Shown here one piece after another: positions 1-9,422 of a DNA stretch of 64,000 nucleotides. The stretch is from Flavihumibacter rivuli (GTDB taxonomy: Bacteria > Bacteroidota > Bacteroidia > Chitinophagales > Chitinophagaceae): NCBI RefSeq assembly GCF_018595685.2, contig NZ_CP092334.1:3810001-3874000 (forward strand), in the 5' to 3' direction. The notes beneath the pieces were generated by a model. That model saw only the letters and a program-made list of their open reading frames with translations. It did no database searches and was not told where the DNA came from. Both the position numbers and the translations under genes were made by a program. Position 1 is the first letter of the stretch; every line of letters begins with the position of its first letter.

Positions 1-696
1 CTTTGCCCTGTATACCATGGCCACCCCATCACCTGTAGCAATGGATGGATTGGTGGTGGTGCGATAGATCTGGCCATTGCCCCCTGTAGCCAACAGGGTT
101 ACTTTGGCAAGGATCTTTTCGATCTGGTTGGTTTCTGTATTCAGGGCATACACCCCATAACACTGGATGTCGGGAGTTGATTTGGTCACCAGGTAACCCA
201 GGTGGTGCTGGGTGATGAGATCCAGCACAAACCAATGCTTGATGAACTCAATATTGGGAAATTGCTGCACTTTGGCGATGAGCGCTCTTTCGATCTCCTG
301 GCCGGTTACGTCCTTATGGTGCAGGATGCGGTATTCGCTGTGTCCGCCTTCCTTGCCTAAGGCATATTCACCCTGGCCATCCTTATCGAACTGAGCGCCC
401 CATTGGATGAGTTCGCTGATCCTGTCCACACCCTCCTTCACTACGATCTCCACCACCTGGTCATTGCAAAGTCCATCACCGGCAATGAGCGTATCGTTGA
501 TATGCTTTTCGAAACTGTCCGTCTCGAAATTGGTTACACCCGCGATACCACCCTGGGCGTATTTGGTATTGGTTTCATCTGCTGTGGCCTTGGTCACGAC
601 AATGATCTTCCTGTCAGGGAACCTTTCGGCCATTTTCACGGCATAGGTCAGTCCGGCTACACCCGAACCGATCACCAGAAAGTCGGTTTGTATCAT
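1..696 (-). CDS. nadB: L-aspartate oxidase, N-terminal part (runs off the window)
   Basis: This FAD enzyme oxidises L-aspartate to iminoaspartate, the first step of de novo NAD synthesis. The reading frame is open from an ATG at 696 to base 1 (232 codons), so the C-terminal part lies outside. Residues 5-15 give the dinucleotide-binding motif VIGSGVAGL. They are followed by the family signatures YAQGGIAGV, DTLIAGDGL and GKEGGHSEYRILHHKDVTG. The GHS and HH motifs and the long AGDGLC stretch fit NadB better than the related succinate dehydrogenase or fumarate reductase flavoproteins. It starts 22 bases after the YhhN-like gene and is probably the last visible member of a four-gene operon that begins at 3156. 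The partner NadA is not in view. Assignment as NadB is confident; it rests on motifs only. Confidence 0.9.
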   Translation of the reverse strand, partial: MIQTDFLVIGSGVAGLTYAVKMAERFPDRKIIVVTKATADETNTKYAQGGIAGVTNFETDSFEKHINDTLIAGDGLCNDQVVEIVVKEGVDRISELIQWGAQFDKDGQGEYALGKEGGHSEYRILHHKDVTGQEIERALIAKVQQFPNIEFIKHWFVLDLITQHHLGYLVTKSTPDIQCYGVYALNTETNQIEKILAKVTLLATGGNGQIYRTTTNPSIATGDGVAMVYRAK

Positions 697-718
697 GTGC
701 TGCAATAAGTCAGCAAAA

Positions 719-1399
719 TTAGGGCTTATGCCCGGTAGTGAGCCATTGTGTTGTACCTGTGGCGATAAAATACTGGGCCAGGGCATAACTGGCCATGATG
801 GCCAGGCCGGCACCTTTGAATGGCGTTAGGAATTGGTTGATGGCCAGGACACTGTCTGATAATACGAACAATGCTGCGCCTAGTCCGCAATACAAGGCCG
901 TTTTGTTCCAGTCCCTGCCAAATGCATGAAGGCTGCAAGCCAGCATGGTGGCTATCGTGAGCGCATAGACGAAGACCGGTACCTTCATGGATTCATTGAG
1001 TCCTTTGGCCAGGAAGAAATAGAAGATGCCTACATAGAGGCTGAGCGCCACCAATACAATGATATTCCATGGCTTCGCAGGACTAACCTGCTTGCGCACC
1101 CGAAGAAAGAAAATGATGTAGAGGATATGAGCGATGAGAAAAGAAGAAAGGCCGGCCAGAAAGAATTTATCCCCTTCGTTCATCAAAAAGATATCGCCCA
1201 GCCAGGAAAAGAAGAGGCCTAAAAGGACCCAGTTCCTCAGCAGGGGAGACTGCTTGTTGGCAGCTATGAAATAAGCCATCAGGAATGCCAGGAGCAGTGG
1301 TTTGGTTATGAACCGAACCAGTGTGCTATCGGTTGCTATGGCTACAAGATGAACGACCAGGGTAATCCCAAAAAGATAGAGCCAGCCTTTTACTTTCAT
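719..1399 (-). CDS. YhhN/TMEM86 family membrane protein (lysoplasmalogenase-like)
   Basis: This polytopic inner-membrane protein of 226 aa has about eight hydrophobic segments. The pattern, including LFFSWLGDIFLM near residue 65 and GAALFVLSDSVLAIN near residue 175, with acidic residues buried in helices (GD and SD), is that of the YhhN/TMEM86 family. In animals this family hydrolyses the vinyl-ether bond of lysoplasmalogens; the bacterial substrate is less certain. I chose the ATG at 1399 (MKVKGWLYLF), which leaves a 5-base gap to the upstream lipoprotein gene. A TTG at 1408 would add three residues and overlap it. It is co-directional with the lipoprotein and nadB in a tight operon with no obvious functional link. 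Confidence 0.85.
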   Translation of the reverse strand: MKVKGWLYLFGITLVVHLVAIATDSTLVRFITKPLLLAFLMAYFIAANKQSPLLRNWVLLGLFFSWLGDIFLMNEGDKFFLAGLSSFLIAHILYIIFFLRVRKQVSPAKPWNIIVLVALSLYVGIFYFFLAKGLNESMKVPVFVYALTIATMLACSLHAFGRDWNKTALYCGLGAALFVLSDSVLAINQFLTPFKGAGLAIMASYALAQYFIATGTTQWLTTGHKP

Positions 1400-1404
1400 A
1401 TGGA

Positions 1405-2169
1405 TCAATATTCGATAACCAATTCAAGGTTCTGGGGACTGTCAATAGCTTGCATCAATCCCCCTTTCAGCGTTACTGATCTTTTATTGTCGGCAATGAC
1501 AGCCTTAGGGTTGCTGACAGATTTTACCGGCCTGGGGGTTTTCACCGTAAGCGTATACATCATCTCATCCATCATGCCCAGCATACCTTTTACCTCGGCC
1601 AGTTTGGGATCAGCCATCAGGCTATCGTAACGCGCTTTATTGAGGGTACGGCTGTACCTGCTGTCTGTAAGCTTAACATCGTACACGCTTCCAAGTTTGT
1701 CGATCCCGGAGCTTTCCCCTCCACCCTGGCCATTCGCACCGCCACCAAGTCCCTTGAATGCGTTATTCATGAAATTGTTCTGGTTCATGGCCTCCATGAG
1801 CTTATTCACCTGCGCGGCATTTTTAAATGGAACTTTCATGTTCAACTTAAAGATATTCTCCTGCATGTTCATTTTCATGTTCAGTACCCCATCGCGCATC
1901 AGTTCCTTTGTTTCAGGGCTTACATCGCTTGCCGTATCCAGGTAGGACCTCATCATGATGGTAGTGTCCATGGATTTTTCCATTCCTTCTTTTTTCAGGT
2001 CTTCTTCAGAGGCGAATGATTTCAACATTTCTATCATCTTGCTCATGTCAGTGTCGACAGTGATCTGTCCGGAACCATCAGGTTTCAGTTCCACTTCTTC
2101 ACTGATCTCCAGGCAGGAGACAAAGAACAGGGCCACCAGCGCCCCGATAAAAATCTTCAGGTGTTTCAT
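1405..2169 (-). CDS. lipoprotein of unknown function
   Basis: This 254-aa protein has a type II signal peptide: a short basic start, a hydrophobic core GALVALFF, and a lipobox VSC with Cys19, so it should be anchored in a membrane and face the periplasm or outside. The mature part starts with EISEEVELKPDGSGQITVDTD, which looks like an edge of a beta sandwich. A Met/Gly-rich middle (GLGGGANGQGGG around residue 150) looks like a flexible linker. No catalytic motif is visible and I do not recognise the family. It lies 24 bases after the aldose epimerase gene and 5 bases before the YhhN gene, so all are probably on one transcript. Confidence 0.75.
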   Translation of the reverse strand: MKHLKIFIGALVALFFVSCLEISEEVELKPDGSGQITVDTDMSKMIEMLKSFASEEDLKKEGMEKSMDTTIMMRSYLDTASDVSPETKELMRDGVLNMKMNMQENIFKLNMKVPFKNAAQVNKLMEAMNQNNFMNNAFKGLGGGANGQGGGESSGIDKLGSVYDVKLTDSRYSRTLNKARYDSLMADPKLAEVKGMLGMMDEMMYTLTVKTPRPVKSVSNPKAVIADNKRSVTLKGGLMQAIDSPQNLELVIEY

Positions 2170-2193
2170 AATCGCAATTGTAGTCTTGTCAAG

Positions 2194-3156
2194 TTAAGCG
2201 TTCCCTTTGATATCTACCCTATAATGTGTGGTAAATTGTTTGGATGTTCCAGGCTGCAATAAAACAAGGCCCATTTTATTGTTGAAACAATCGGGTGCGC
2301 CGGAGAGATTTTCCAGGGCTATACTTTTCCTGTGGTCAGGGGTATAGATCTGGAGATAAGGATAGTTTTCGTCAGTGGAAATAGTCAGATGCAATCCATT
2401 CTTAGGATTCACGAGTTGGCAGGCGTTAGCATATTGTCCCTCCTGCAACAGGAAGCAATTGTCCAGTTTGGTATCACCGAATTTGGCCAGGTCATTGAAT
2501 CGGTCATAGTCAAGGATGCGGCCTGTTGGAATGAGTTTTTCATCAAACTCCACCATGCCTTCACTAGGGAACTGCAAGAGGTAATCGTCTACAGTATCGC
2601 CAAGCGTAAAATAGGGATGCCAGCCATCAGCCATCGGAAGGTCCTGTTGGTCAAGGTTGGTAACTGTTGTCTGCAATTGAAGGGTCCTGTTGGGGAAAAG
2701 GGTATAACGTATGTTGCAGCTATAATGGAAGGGATAACCGGGATCATCTGCATGGTATTCGTATTCCATCAATACAGAGCAATGGTAATCGGTTACTGTG
2801 GTCTCCTTTACCTGGAATGGTTTATTGAATAACAACCCGTGAATGGCGCTGCCGTCAATGAATTTGTTCTGGAACTCAAATAACTGTCCCTTCCAGGTGT
2901 ATTGTCCATTGGGGATCCTGCAGGCAAAAGGCGACATCTTACTGCTCTTGTAGCTCAGTGACAGGGTTTGGGCAATGGCTGCACTATCTTCATAGTTATC
3001 GATGATATTCATTGATTGGCCATGCCATGATACGGTCAATGCATCCAACATGGCGCCATGGTCAATGGCAATGGCAGCTGTAACAGCTTCCTTTTCGTTA
3101 TGAAGTTGGATAAGGTGGATGCCTTTGCGTTCGGAGGTGGTAATGGAAAATGACAT
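2194..3156 (-). CDS. aldose 1-epimerase family protein
   Basis: This protein of 320 aa has the galactose-mutarotase fold signature: CRIPNGQY (residues 78-85), the IHGLLFNKPF motif around residue 105 holding the first active-site His, and ADGWHPYF around residue 175 holding the second catalytic His. The family interconverts alpha and beta anomers of aldoses. No signal peptide is present, so it is cytoplasmic. The substrate cannot be read from sequence. It is the promoter-proximal gene of the operon running down to nadB; a sequence TATATTTA at 3184-3191 on the minus strand is a fair -7 element about 28 bases upstream. A second, only distantly similar epimerase-like gene lies at 30946-31824. Confidence 0.88.
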   Translation of the reverse strand: MSFSITTSERKGIHLIQLHNEKEAVTAAIAIDHGAMLDALTVSWHGQSMNIIDNYEDSAAIAQTLSLSYKSSKMSPFACRIPNGQYTWKGQLFEFQNKFIDGSAIHGLLFNKPFQVKETTVTDYHCSVLMEYEYHADDPGYPFHYSCNIRYTLFPNRTLQLQTTVTNLDQQDLPMADGWHPYFTLGDTVDDYLLQFPSEGMVEFDEKLIPTGRILDYDRFNDLAKFGDTKLDNCFLLQEGQYANACQLVNPKNGLHLTISTDENYPYLQIYTPDHRKSIALENLSGAPDCFNNKMGLVLLQPGTSKQFTTHYRVDIKGNA

Positions 3157-3237
3157 AGTGACTAGGGTTCTGCTTTATTCTGGTAAATATACCCCCAAGC
3201 GGCAATAATCCCACCAGGCATTGGCGTGATAGCGCAT

Positions 3238-3268
3238 AAAAAAGGATGGGTGCTCCCCATCCTTTTTT
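3238..3268 (-). terminator. intrinsic terminator after ispG
   Basis: A GGATGGG/CCCATCC stem (3244-3250 and 3256-3262) with a 5-base loop is flanked by six A and six T residues. Read on the minus strand it lies 31 bases after the ispG stop codon and ends in a T run. Its symmetry means it could also stop transcription on the plus strand. Confidence 0.85.
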
Positions 3269-3298
3269 ATTTTATTGTAGCCATAGTTTTATGCAGGT

Positions 3299-5329
3299 TT
3301 AGCGTTCTGCCCATGCCCCATTTTCCTTGAGCAGGTTGATCAGTTCCTCTACTGCTACTTCACTTTCCACATTTCGTTTGACGATCTCCTTTCCTTTGTA
3401 AAGGGTGATCTTGCCCGGGCCGCTGCCTACATAGCCGAAGTCCGCATCGGCCATTTCCCCTGGTCCATTCACGATGCAGCCCATGATGGCGATCTTCACC
3501 CCTTTCAGGTGGTTGGTCACGGCGCGGATCCTTGCAGTGGTCTCCTGCAGGTCGAAAAGCGTCCTGCCGCAACTCGGGCAGGAAATATATTCTGTCTTTG
3601 ATATCCTCGTACGTGTGGCCTGCAGGATGGAGAATGCCGTATTGTTGGTGAACTGGTAGATGTCCTTTACTTCCAGGTAAGTACGTCCGCTCACTTTGAT
3701 GGTATCCATGGTTGCCTTTGAGGAATATCCCAGGCATATGCCATCGCCAAAACCATCCAGTAGCAGGGAGCCGGTCTCCGTTGCGAAATGGATCAGGTGC
3801 TCATCGGGTGTATGGTGATTGCTATCCGTCATCAATACAACCGGGTTATTGATCTTCCTGGCCTGCAGTTCCATGAACATGCGCCGAACGGATTGCATCG
3901 CATTCTGGTTGGTACTGCTCAGGCAAAGCACAACCGCAGGGTCATTGGCCAGCTTGTCCAGGTAGGGAGTGTCATTGAAAGGGGTGTCATCATTGTAGCA
4001 ATCTACCATCACAAAGTTGAGTGCTTCATCCTTGATACTGGCATTGCAATACCCGCTATCCTGGAAGATGGGATAGTATTGGCCTGATGAAGGTGTTTTG
4101 CCGGTCATGGCTTGTTCCCATGTTTCAGGGTAACAGATGACGCCCAGGGTGCCCGGTAAGGAGAAGTTGAGTGTCTGGTGTCCGGTGAAAATATAATCTG
4201 CAGCGGCATCACCGATGCTCCACTTGTCAGTGGCTTCATCGTAATGGTAGCCGATACTCTCCAGGTGATGGGGGGTGATGGAATCGATCCTGCTAAGGTC
4301 TGCGATCACGACCGGTACCTGTTTGCCACCAATGTTCTTAATGGCCATGCTTTCCCTTCTTTGATAGGTGAAGGGGGAATAAGGCAGCTTGCCTGCATCT
4401 ATTGCCGGAACCCTGCTGGGCTCTTTTTCAGGTTGGGCTGCGGGTTGGTTGGCATAGCGCTTCACCAGGTCACGGCATACCGGGATCTCGAATTCGGGAT
4501 CTTCGGTTAGGGATACCCGTATGGTATCGCCAATACCGTCTTCCAGCAACGAGCCAATACCGATGGCAGACTTGATCCTTCCATCTTCACCGTCGCCGGC
4601 CTCAGTAACACCGAGGTGCAAGGGGTAGCATTCTCCAAATTCCTGGTCCATTTGCTGGATCAGCAACCGGTAGGCCTGCACCATTACCTGTGGGTTGCTG
4701 GCCTTCATACTCAGGACGATATTGTGGTAGCTCTCTAGCCTGGCGATGCGCAGGAACTCCATGGCGCTTTCCACCATTCCCATGGGGGTGTCGCCATAGC
4801 GACTCATGATCCTGTCGCTCAGGGAGCCGTGGTTGGTGCCAATGCGCATGGCCGTTCCGTATTCCTTGCAGATCTTTACCAGCGGGGTAAACCTTTCGCG
4901 GATACGTTCTATTTCCTCCGCATATTCGGCGTCGGTGTATTCGATCTGTTCAAACTTCTTCTTGTCAACATAGTTGCCGGGGTTCACCCTCACTTTCTCC
5001 ACGATCCTGGCCGCAATTTCGGCGGCATTGGGCGTGAAGTGGATATCTGCAACGAGTGGGACAGCATAACCACGCTTCTTGAGTTCATTGCGAATATTGA
5101 GGAGGTTCTCGGCTTCTTTTTTACTGGGGGCTGTAATGCGCACCAGTTCAGCACCGGCTTCAATACAACGGATGGTCTGCTCTACGGTGGCAATGGTATC
5201 CATCGTGTCGGTGGTGGTCATGGTCTGGACCCTGATGGGGTGACCATTTCCCAGCAACAGGTCGCCGATCTTAACTTCTTTGGTGATCAGTCTTTTATAG
5301 CTGGTCAACGATTCGCAATAAGCCTGCAT
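3299..5329 (-). CDS. ispG: 4-hydroxy-3-methylbut-2-enyl diphosphate synthase, long Bacteroidota form
   Basis: IspG (GcpE) turns methylerythritol cyclodiphosphate into HMBPP in the MEP isoprenoid pathway, using a [4Fe-4S] cluster. The N-terminal TIM barrel begins with GNGHPIRVQTMTTTDTMDT. The cluster half is at the C-terminus: CPSCGRTLFDLQ (two Cys) and GCIVNGPGEMADADFGYVG (third Cys plus the family hallmark). At 676 aa it is far longer than the 360-400 aa of E. coli IspG. The extra segment between the barrel and the cluster domain (roughly residues 280-560) is the known insert of plant, chlamydial and Bacteroidota enzymes. I start at the ATG at 5329; a TTG nine codons upstream (5356) is possible but less likely. 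A terminator follows. It stands alone, 171 bases from batC. Confidence 0.96.
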   Translation of the reverse strand: MQAYCESLTSYKRLITKEVKIGDLLLGNGHPIRVQTMTTTDTMDTIATVEQTIRCIEAGAELVRITAPSKKEAENLLNIRNELKKRGYAVPLVADIHFTPNAAEIAARIVEKVRVNPGNYVDKKKFEQIEYTDAEYAEEIERIRERFTPLVKICKEYGTAMRIGTNHGSLSDRIMSRYGDTPMGMVESAMEFLRIARLESYHNIVLSMKASNPQVMVQAYRLLIQQMDQEFGECYPLHLGVTEAGDGEDGRIKSAIGIGSLLEDGIGDTIRVSLTEDPEFEIPVCRDLVKRYANQPAAQPEKEPSRVPAIDAGKLPYSPFTYQRRESMAIKNIGGKQVPVVIADLSRIDSITPHHLESIGYHYDEATDKWSIGDAAADYIFTGHQTLNFSLPGTLGVICYPETWEQAMTGKTPSSGQYYPIFQDSGYCNASIKDEALNFVMVDCYNDDTPFNDTPYLDKLANDPAVVLCLSSTNQNAMQSVRRMFMELQARKINNPVVLMTDSNHHTPDEHLIHFATETGSLLLDGFGDGICLGYSSKATMDTIKVSGRTYLEVKDIYQFTNNTAFSILQATRTRISKTEYISCPSCGRTLFDLQETTARIRAVTNHLKGVKIAIMGCIVNGPGEMADADFGYVGSGPGKITLYKGKEIVKRNVESEVAVEELINLLKENGAWAER

Positions 5330-5500
5330 AAGGGGTGCTTGATTTTTAGGACTCAAGGCTGCAAATTAACAAAGAAAGCAGGAGGATGTTTGAATGGCCT
5401 TATTCCAACTGGCAATAACTGCCATTGCTGGTAGGTATTGGAATTATTTTGCATATGAATGAAGGGTATGACAGACGTCCTTCTGCAGATAGAGTATGGA

Positions 5501-6127
5501 TTACCAGTCTTTTTCCGGTTGCCTGGGGGAAGCGTTCTTTTGTTGCATTTTTTTCTGGACATCCTTTTCTTTCTGCTCCAATGCTTTCAATAATTGCTCT
5601 ACCTGTTTCTGGTTCAGCTTACTTGGTGGTGGCTCAGGTTGTTTTTGTTGTTTCTGTTCCTTCTGCTGCTGTTGCTGGTCCTGCTTTTTTTGTTCCTGCT
5701 CTTTCTTTTCCCTCAGTGCTTTCTGGAGGTTCTCACGAGCCTCCTTGTCTTCGGGATCCAGTTTAAGGGCTTCTTTCCAGGCTGCAATGCTTTCCTCCAA
5801 CTGTTTGTTCTGCTGGTGCACAACCCCTTTGTTGTACCATGCTTGCTGGGTCACCGACTTGTCCTTGTTAGCTGCGATCAATTGCTGGTAGCCTTCCAGG
5901 GCTGCATTTGCATCACCCTTTTTTTGCAAGGCATTGGCGCTATTGTAAATGACCCTGGGATCATTGGGGGATTTTTCTGCCGCTTTCTTATAGGACCCGA
6001 TGGCTTTTTCGTATTGGCCTTCCCGGTAGAATTTATTGCCTTCGATCAGTTCAGCATTGCCTTGCTGCGCAAAGGAAATGGTACCACTGCAACAGGAAAG
6101 GACCAGGAAACATAAGCAGGCTCTCAT
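5501..6127 (-). CDS. BatC-like TPR protein
   Basis: This is a 208-aa secreted or periplasmic protein with a signal peptide ending near SFAQQ. Three tetratricopeptide units follow: residues about 25-58 (AELIEGNKFYREGQYEKAI...), 60-90 and 98-130 (AWYNKGVVHQQNKQLEESI...). The last third is a very charged Gln/Lys/Glu region (QKKQDQQQQQKEQKQQKQ), probably coiled or disordered. This layout is that of BatC of the Bacteroides aerotolerance operon. Its ATG overlaps the stop codon of the preceding VWA gene in the arrangement ATGA, so translation is probably coupled. The poly-Gln/Glu region is encoded by simple sequence and may vary in length between strains. Molecular function in the family is poorly known. 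Confidence 0.85.
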   Translation of the reverse strand: MRACLCFLVLSCCSGTISFAQQGNAELIEGNKFYREGQYEKAIGSYKKAAEKSPNDPRVIYNSANALQKKGDANAALEGYQQLIAANKDKSVTQQAWYNKGVVHQQNKQLEESIAAWKEALKLDPEDKEARENLQKALREKKEQEQKKQDQQQQQKEQKQQKQPEPPPSKLNQKQVEQLLKALEQKEKDVQKKMQQKNASPRQPEKDW

Positions 6128-7122
6128 AGGGCGGGTGTTTTACGGTCGGCAATGAATGGTTCAGCCAAAAGGGCCAGTAAGGCCAGGGCCAGGAAGATAT
6201 AGAAATAGGTTTCGTATTGGATGAAGGAACTATCCTCCAGGGTCTTTTGTTCAACTGTTCCCAATTGCTTGCGGATGGTATTGGCTGCCGCGGCAGGGTC
6301 CTGCAGGAAAACATAGACGCCATTGCCGGTGCTGGCCAGGTTCCTCAGTTCCTGTTCATTCAATTTGCTGACAACGGTCCTGCCCTGGGCATCCTTTTTG
6401 GTATCATTGGTCTCAGGATCGAAGATGGTGCTGCCTTCGGGTGATCCTACCCCCACTGTATTGATCATGACTCCCGCTTCTACCAGGCTGCGGGCAACCT
6501 TCTGGGCTTCCGGGTCATGGTCTTCCCCGTCTGATATCAGTACGATGGCCTTGTATTTCTTTTCCTTTGCATTGAAGGCGGTGCCGGCCATCTTCAGTGC
6601 TTCTGCGATAACGGTTCCCTGTGTGGGAACGGCATCAGGACCTGCATTCTGCAAGTACATATGTGCTGCTGCGAGGTCGGCCGTTAATGGCATCTGCATG
6701 TAGGATCTTCCGGCAAACCAGATCAATCCTACACGGTTATCCTTGAGTTCGTCGATCAGTTTGCTGACCAGTTGGCGGGATTTTTCCAGGCGGTTAGGTT
6801 TCACGTCCTGGGCCAGCATGCTCTTGCTCACGTCCATCAGGATCATGACATCCAGGCCCTGCTTCCTGATGTTTTCCTGCTTGCCCCTGGTTTGTGGGTT
6901 GGCAATGGCTATCACCATCATGGCAAGGGCAACCAGGGCCAGTATGACCTTTAGCCTGAATTTTGCCGGTGAGAAATTGGCTGTAATGGCTTTTACCAAT
7001 TCCGGTTCGCCGATCCTGGCAGCGGTCTTTTTTTTCCAACTGTTGAGGTAGATAAAGAGTCCTGCCAGGATGGCCACCAGGCCAAGCGCGGGCAGGAAGT
7101 AGATATGTTCAAATCGAAACAA
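6124..7122 (-). CDS. BatB-like von Willebrand factor A membrane protein
   Basis: The protein is about 332 aa with an N-terminal transmembrane helix (FLPALGLVAILAGLFIYL), a second helix (LKVILALVALAMMVIAIA), a VWA domain, and a C-terminal helix (YFYIFLALALLALLAEPF). The metal-binding MIDAS site is complete: DVSKS (Asp-x-Ser-x-Ser), a following Thr in GTVIAEAL, and ISDGEDHD. This is the pattern of BatB in the Bacteroides aerotolerance operon, usually partnered by BatA and a MoxR ATPase; neither is visible here, only BatC downstream. The start is uncertain. The TTG at 7122 gives FRFEHIYFLPAL, the usual BatB beginning, whereas a TTG at 7197 would add an unlikely basic leader of 25 residues. Confidence 0.85.
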   Translation of the reverse strand: MFRFEHIYFLPALGLVAILAGLFIYLNSWKKKTAARIGEPELVKAITANFSPAKFRLKVILALVALAMMVIAIANPQTRGKQENIRKQGLDVMILMDVSKSMLAQDVKPNRLEKSRQLVSKLIDELKDNRVGLIWFAGRSYMQMPLTADLAAAHMYLQNAGPDAVPTQGTVIAEALKMAGTAFNAKEKKYKAIVLISDGEDHDPEAQKVARSLVEAGVMINTVGVGSPEGSTIFDPETNDTKKDAQGRTVVSKLNEQELRNLASTGNGVYVFLQDPAAAANTIRKQLGTVEQKTLEDSSFIQYETYFYIFLALALLALLAEPFIADRKTPAL

Positions 7123-7322
7123 GGATGGCTTTTTTGCAATATAACGGGAGAAAGGCAAAAATGAAGCCAATGTTTTTTGGACGGTAAACGGCTTCAAGGT
7201 ACAATCCTAGTGCTCAACCGCTCCCATTGATGGACCTGGCATTCCATCATGCCGCGAAGGGAACTAACTGTTTTCTTTATACGGGTGGGAACCTTGTTAT
7301 TGCAACGCCGTCTTCATGCCCA

Positions 7323-8141
7323 TTACTTCTTTCCTTCCATGAAGCCCATTTGCTTCAGGATGCCTTTCAGGATATTCATGCGGATAACATCCATTTTGGC
7401 GTCAGGGTCTTTTGAGCTAACCTGCAGGACAAAGAAATAGGGGTGCTTGTTTTCCTCGATCCAGCCGATGATCCAGGCAGTGTTTTCGGCTCTCTCGTTC
7501 TTTCCCCAGCCGGTTTTATAGCTGAGCTTGTAGTTGGCATTGTCCTCGAACAGCATCATCCTGCGCACGATCTCATGTGTCCTGCGCTGGAAGGGTAACT
7601 GGTCGAAATAGAGTTTCTTGACCAACCCTAATTGCTCATCGGGAGTTATCTTGATGCTATTGTCCAGCCAGAAGGTATCGATCTTATTGATGGTGGCCCT
7701 TCCATAGCGGCTCGCATAGCCAAGGGTATCCAGCCAGCGCTGCATGGTATCCTTACCGATCCTTCGGGCTAATTCCTGGAACCAGGGAACGGCTGAGTAA
7801 CGGAAGGCCCGGTACATGCTCAGGTCCTGGTTCCAGTTCTCAATGGAACGAACCTTCCCATCCCAGGGAATGACGGTACTATCATCCTTTACCCGGCCGG
7901 TTTCAATGCCGATCAGGGAATTGACGATCTTGAAGGTGGATGCCGGCAGGTAGGCGCTGTCCCTGAATCGCTTCTTGTCGCTAATGGTGAAGTTGCCCTG
8001 GCCATTGTCAAAGAGGCCGAACACACCGGTTACCTTGTTGTCGGTGAAGAACTGTTCAAGACTTTTATCTTCCTTGACATTATTGGGTGAACAGGCGGTT
8101 AGGCCAAGAAGCACTATAGAAAGTCCGATCAGGAAACGCAT
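7323..8141 (-). CDS. class D (OXA-type) beta-lactamase-like lipoprotein
   Basis: This 272-aa serine hydrolase carries the class D signatures in order: PASTFK with the nucleophile Ser and Lys (residues about 66-71), SAV (the S-x-V motif) in RYSAVPWF, a YGR in place of the usual YGN, and KTGWG near the C-terminus (the K-T-G box). The ATG at 8141 gives a lipoprotein signal peptide with lipobox LTAC, so it should be membrane-anchored in the periplasm. The family opens beta-lactam rings; some members are instead sensor or transpeptidase-like domains. The conserved triad makes hydrolase activity plausible but the spectrum cannot be predicted. It is a single gene; no mobile element or resistance cluster surrounds it, so it looks like an intrinsic chromosomal gene. 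Confidence 0.88.
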   Translation of the reverse strand: MRFLIGLSIVLLGLTACSPNNVKEDKSLEQFFTDNKVTGVFGLFDNGQGNFTISDKKRFRDSAYLPASTFKIVNSLIGIETGRVKDDSTVIPWDGKVRSIENWNQDLSMYRAFRYSAVPWFQELARRIGKDTMQRWLDTLGYASRYGRATINKIDTFWLDNSIKITPDEQLGLVKKLYFDQLPFQRRTHEIVRRMMLFEDNANYKLSYKTGWGKNERAENTAWIIGWIEENKHPYFFVLQVSSKDPDAKMDVIRMNILKGILKQMGFMEGKK

Positions 8142-8284
8142 ATGCTGGATTTGAAGCGCAAATATATTGCGGTTTGGGGACACAAAGGGAGGGGCTTCGC
8201 CAGCTTGGGTATTAAAGAGAAAATGGGCTGAATTGCTTATACTATTTGCTTACCCTTTTACGTTGGAACAATAAAGAGGCTGAC

Positions 8285-9211
8285 ATGAATCGCCAGAAAA
8301 ACTTTGTATTGATGATTCTTTTAATGTTTGTGCTTGGTGCCTGTAGTAAGGAGGGGAAGGATTGTTGCATGGTTGGTGAGGTTCCCAGCCTTGTTTTCAG
8401 GTATAGGTTTGATTCCACCCAGGTCCGGCTGAACAACATTGGCCAACCCTCCGTCATTCCTCCCGGGAATGCAGCGCTTAGCCCTAGAATGAATAAAATG
8501 AGCGCTCATTACATAGAACTGGCACCCTCTGCTTTTACGCTGTTGGGGACCGGGGCGGTTGTTTACCATGCACCTGAAACAACGGCAGGTGGCAGCAATG
8601 CCATTGATTTTAAGCAATCGGTTTTTGCAGGGGATGGGGAAATTTTCTTTAGCATTCCTTTGAAGCAAGTACCCCCTGGCACTTATGAATGGCTGCGAAT
8701 ATCCCTTGCCTACCAGAACTTTGAACTCCCATTTCGCTTAGACACAACAGTTAGTGGGGTTTCCATCAACCGGACTTTTACCGGTACACTGGCCAGTTTC
8801 GTAGGATTCAACAACTATATTGAAAGCTTTAAGGTGAAGAATGGGGTGATCAGCGTTAATGGAAACAGGAAACAAGGTTTCTGGGGTTTCGAAGCAGATT
8901 TTTCATCATTAGGCATCCCGCAACCCATAACTTCTTCCGGAGAGGCCCCGGAAGGAAGCACAACCGTTGTTAACCCATTATTCCAGACATCCCCCATTCC
9001 ACAGGGTTCCTGTGTGGTAACAGCGGCATTTGAACCCGGCAAGCTGGTGATCACCGGCAAGGAAACCAAAGACATTGTGATCGAGGCATCCTTTAGTACC
9101 AATAAAAGTTTTGAATGGGTAGATACTTATCCTAATGGTTTTTGGGAGCCCCTTAAAAAAGAAAAAGTTGTGGATATGGGTTTAAGGGGATTAAAGCCCC
9201 GTGTCCTTTGA
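8285..9211 (+). CDS. lipoprotein of unknown function
   Basis: This protein is 308 aa from the ATG at 8285; the longer open frame from 8246 would put 13 residues in front of the signal peptide. The signal peptide FVLMILLMFVLGAC ends in a lipobox LGAC. The mature protein is Ser/Thr/Gly-rich with alternating hydrophobics (VVYHAPETTAGG, GTYEWLRISLAYQNFELP), which suggests beta-sandwich structure. No catalytic motif stands out and I do not recognise the family. The last residues are coded close to the start of a repeat-rich gap. The neighbours point the other way, so it is a single-gene unit. Confidence 0.75.
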   Translation: MNRQKNFVLMILLMFVLGACSKEGKDCCMVGEVPSLVFRYRFDSTQVRLNNIGQPSVIPPGNAALSPRMNKMSAHYIELAPSAFTLLGTGAVVYHAPETTAGGSNAIDFKQSVFAGDGEIFFSIPLKQVPPGTYEWLRISLAYQNFELPFRLDTTVSGVSINRTFTGTLASFVGFNNYIESFKVKNGVISVNGNRKQGFWGFEADFSSLGIPQPITSSGEAPEGSTTVVNPLFQTSPIPQGSCVVTAAFEPGKLVITGKETKDIVIEASFSTNKSFEWVDTYPNGFWEPLKKEKVVDMGLRGLKPRVL

Positions 9212-9380
9212 CCTTGTATCCCAGCGTGGTCTCCCACGAAGAGGTTCCCGATGGACTTCCTTCCTTTTGCACATCAGGGTTCCCTTCGGGAGCTACCGTC
9301 TACCCACATCTTTTCACTTACTTAACACCTCAGCGCGGTCTGCTAAAGGGTAGACGGGATAGTGATGCTGCCCAGCCCCA
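9212..9380. repeat. decayed REP-like hairpin units
   Basis: Three degenerate copies of the 30-nt CAGC-hairpin-GATG unit lie at about 9222-9253 (forward), 9272-9300 (reverse) and 9326-9370 (very diverged). Further remnants (GGGAGACTCTGATGGGGTG type) occur at 9651-9676 and 9701-9717. No gene is seen in 9212-9833. Confidence 0.6.
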
Positions 9381-9422
9381 GCGGGGCTGCTTCTTTGCAG
9401 CAAGGTGGTAGTGATGTGATCC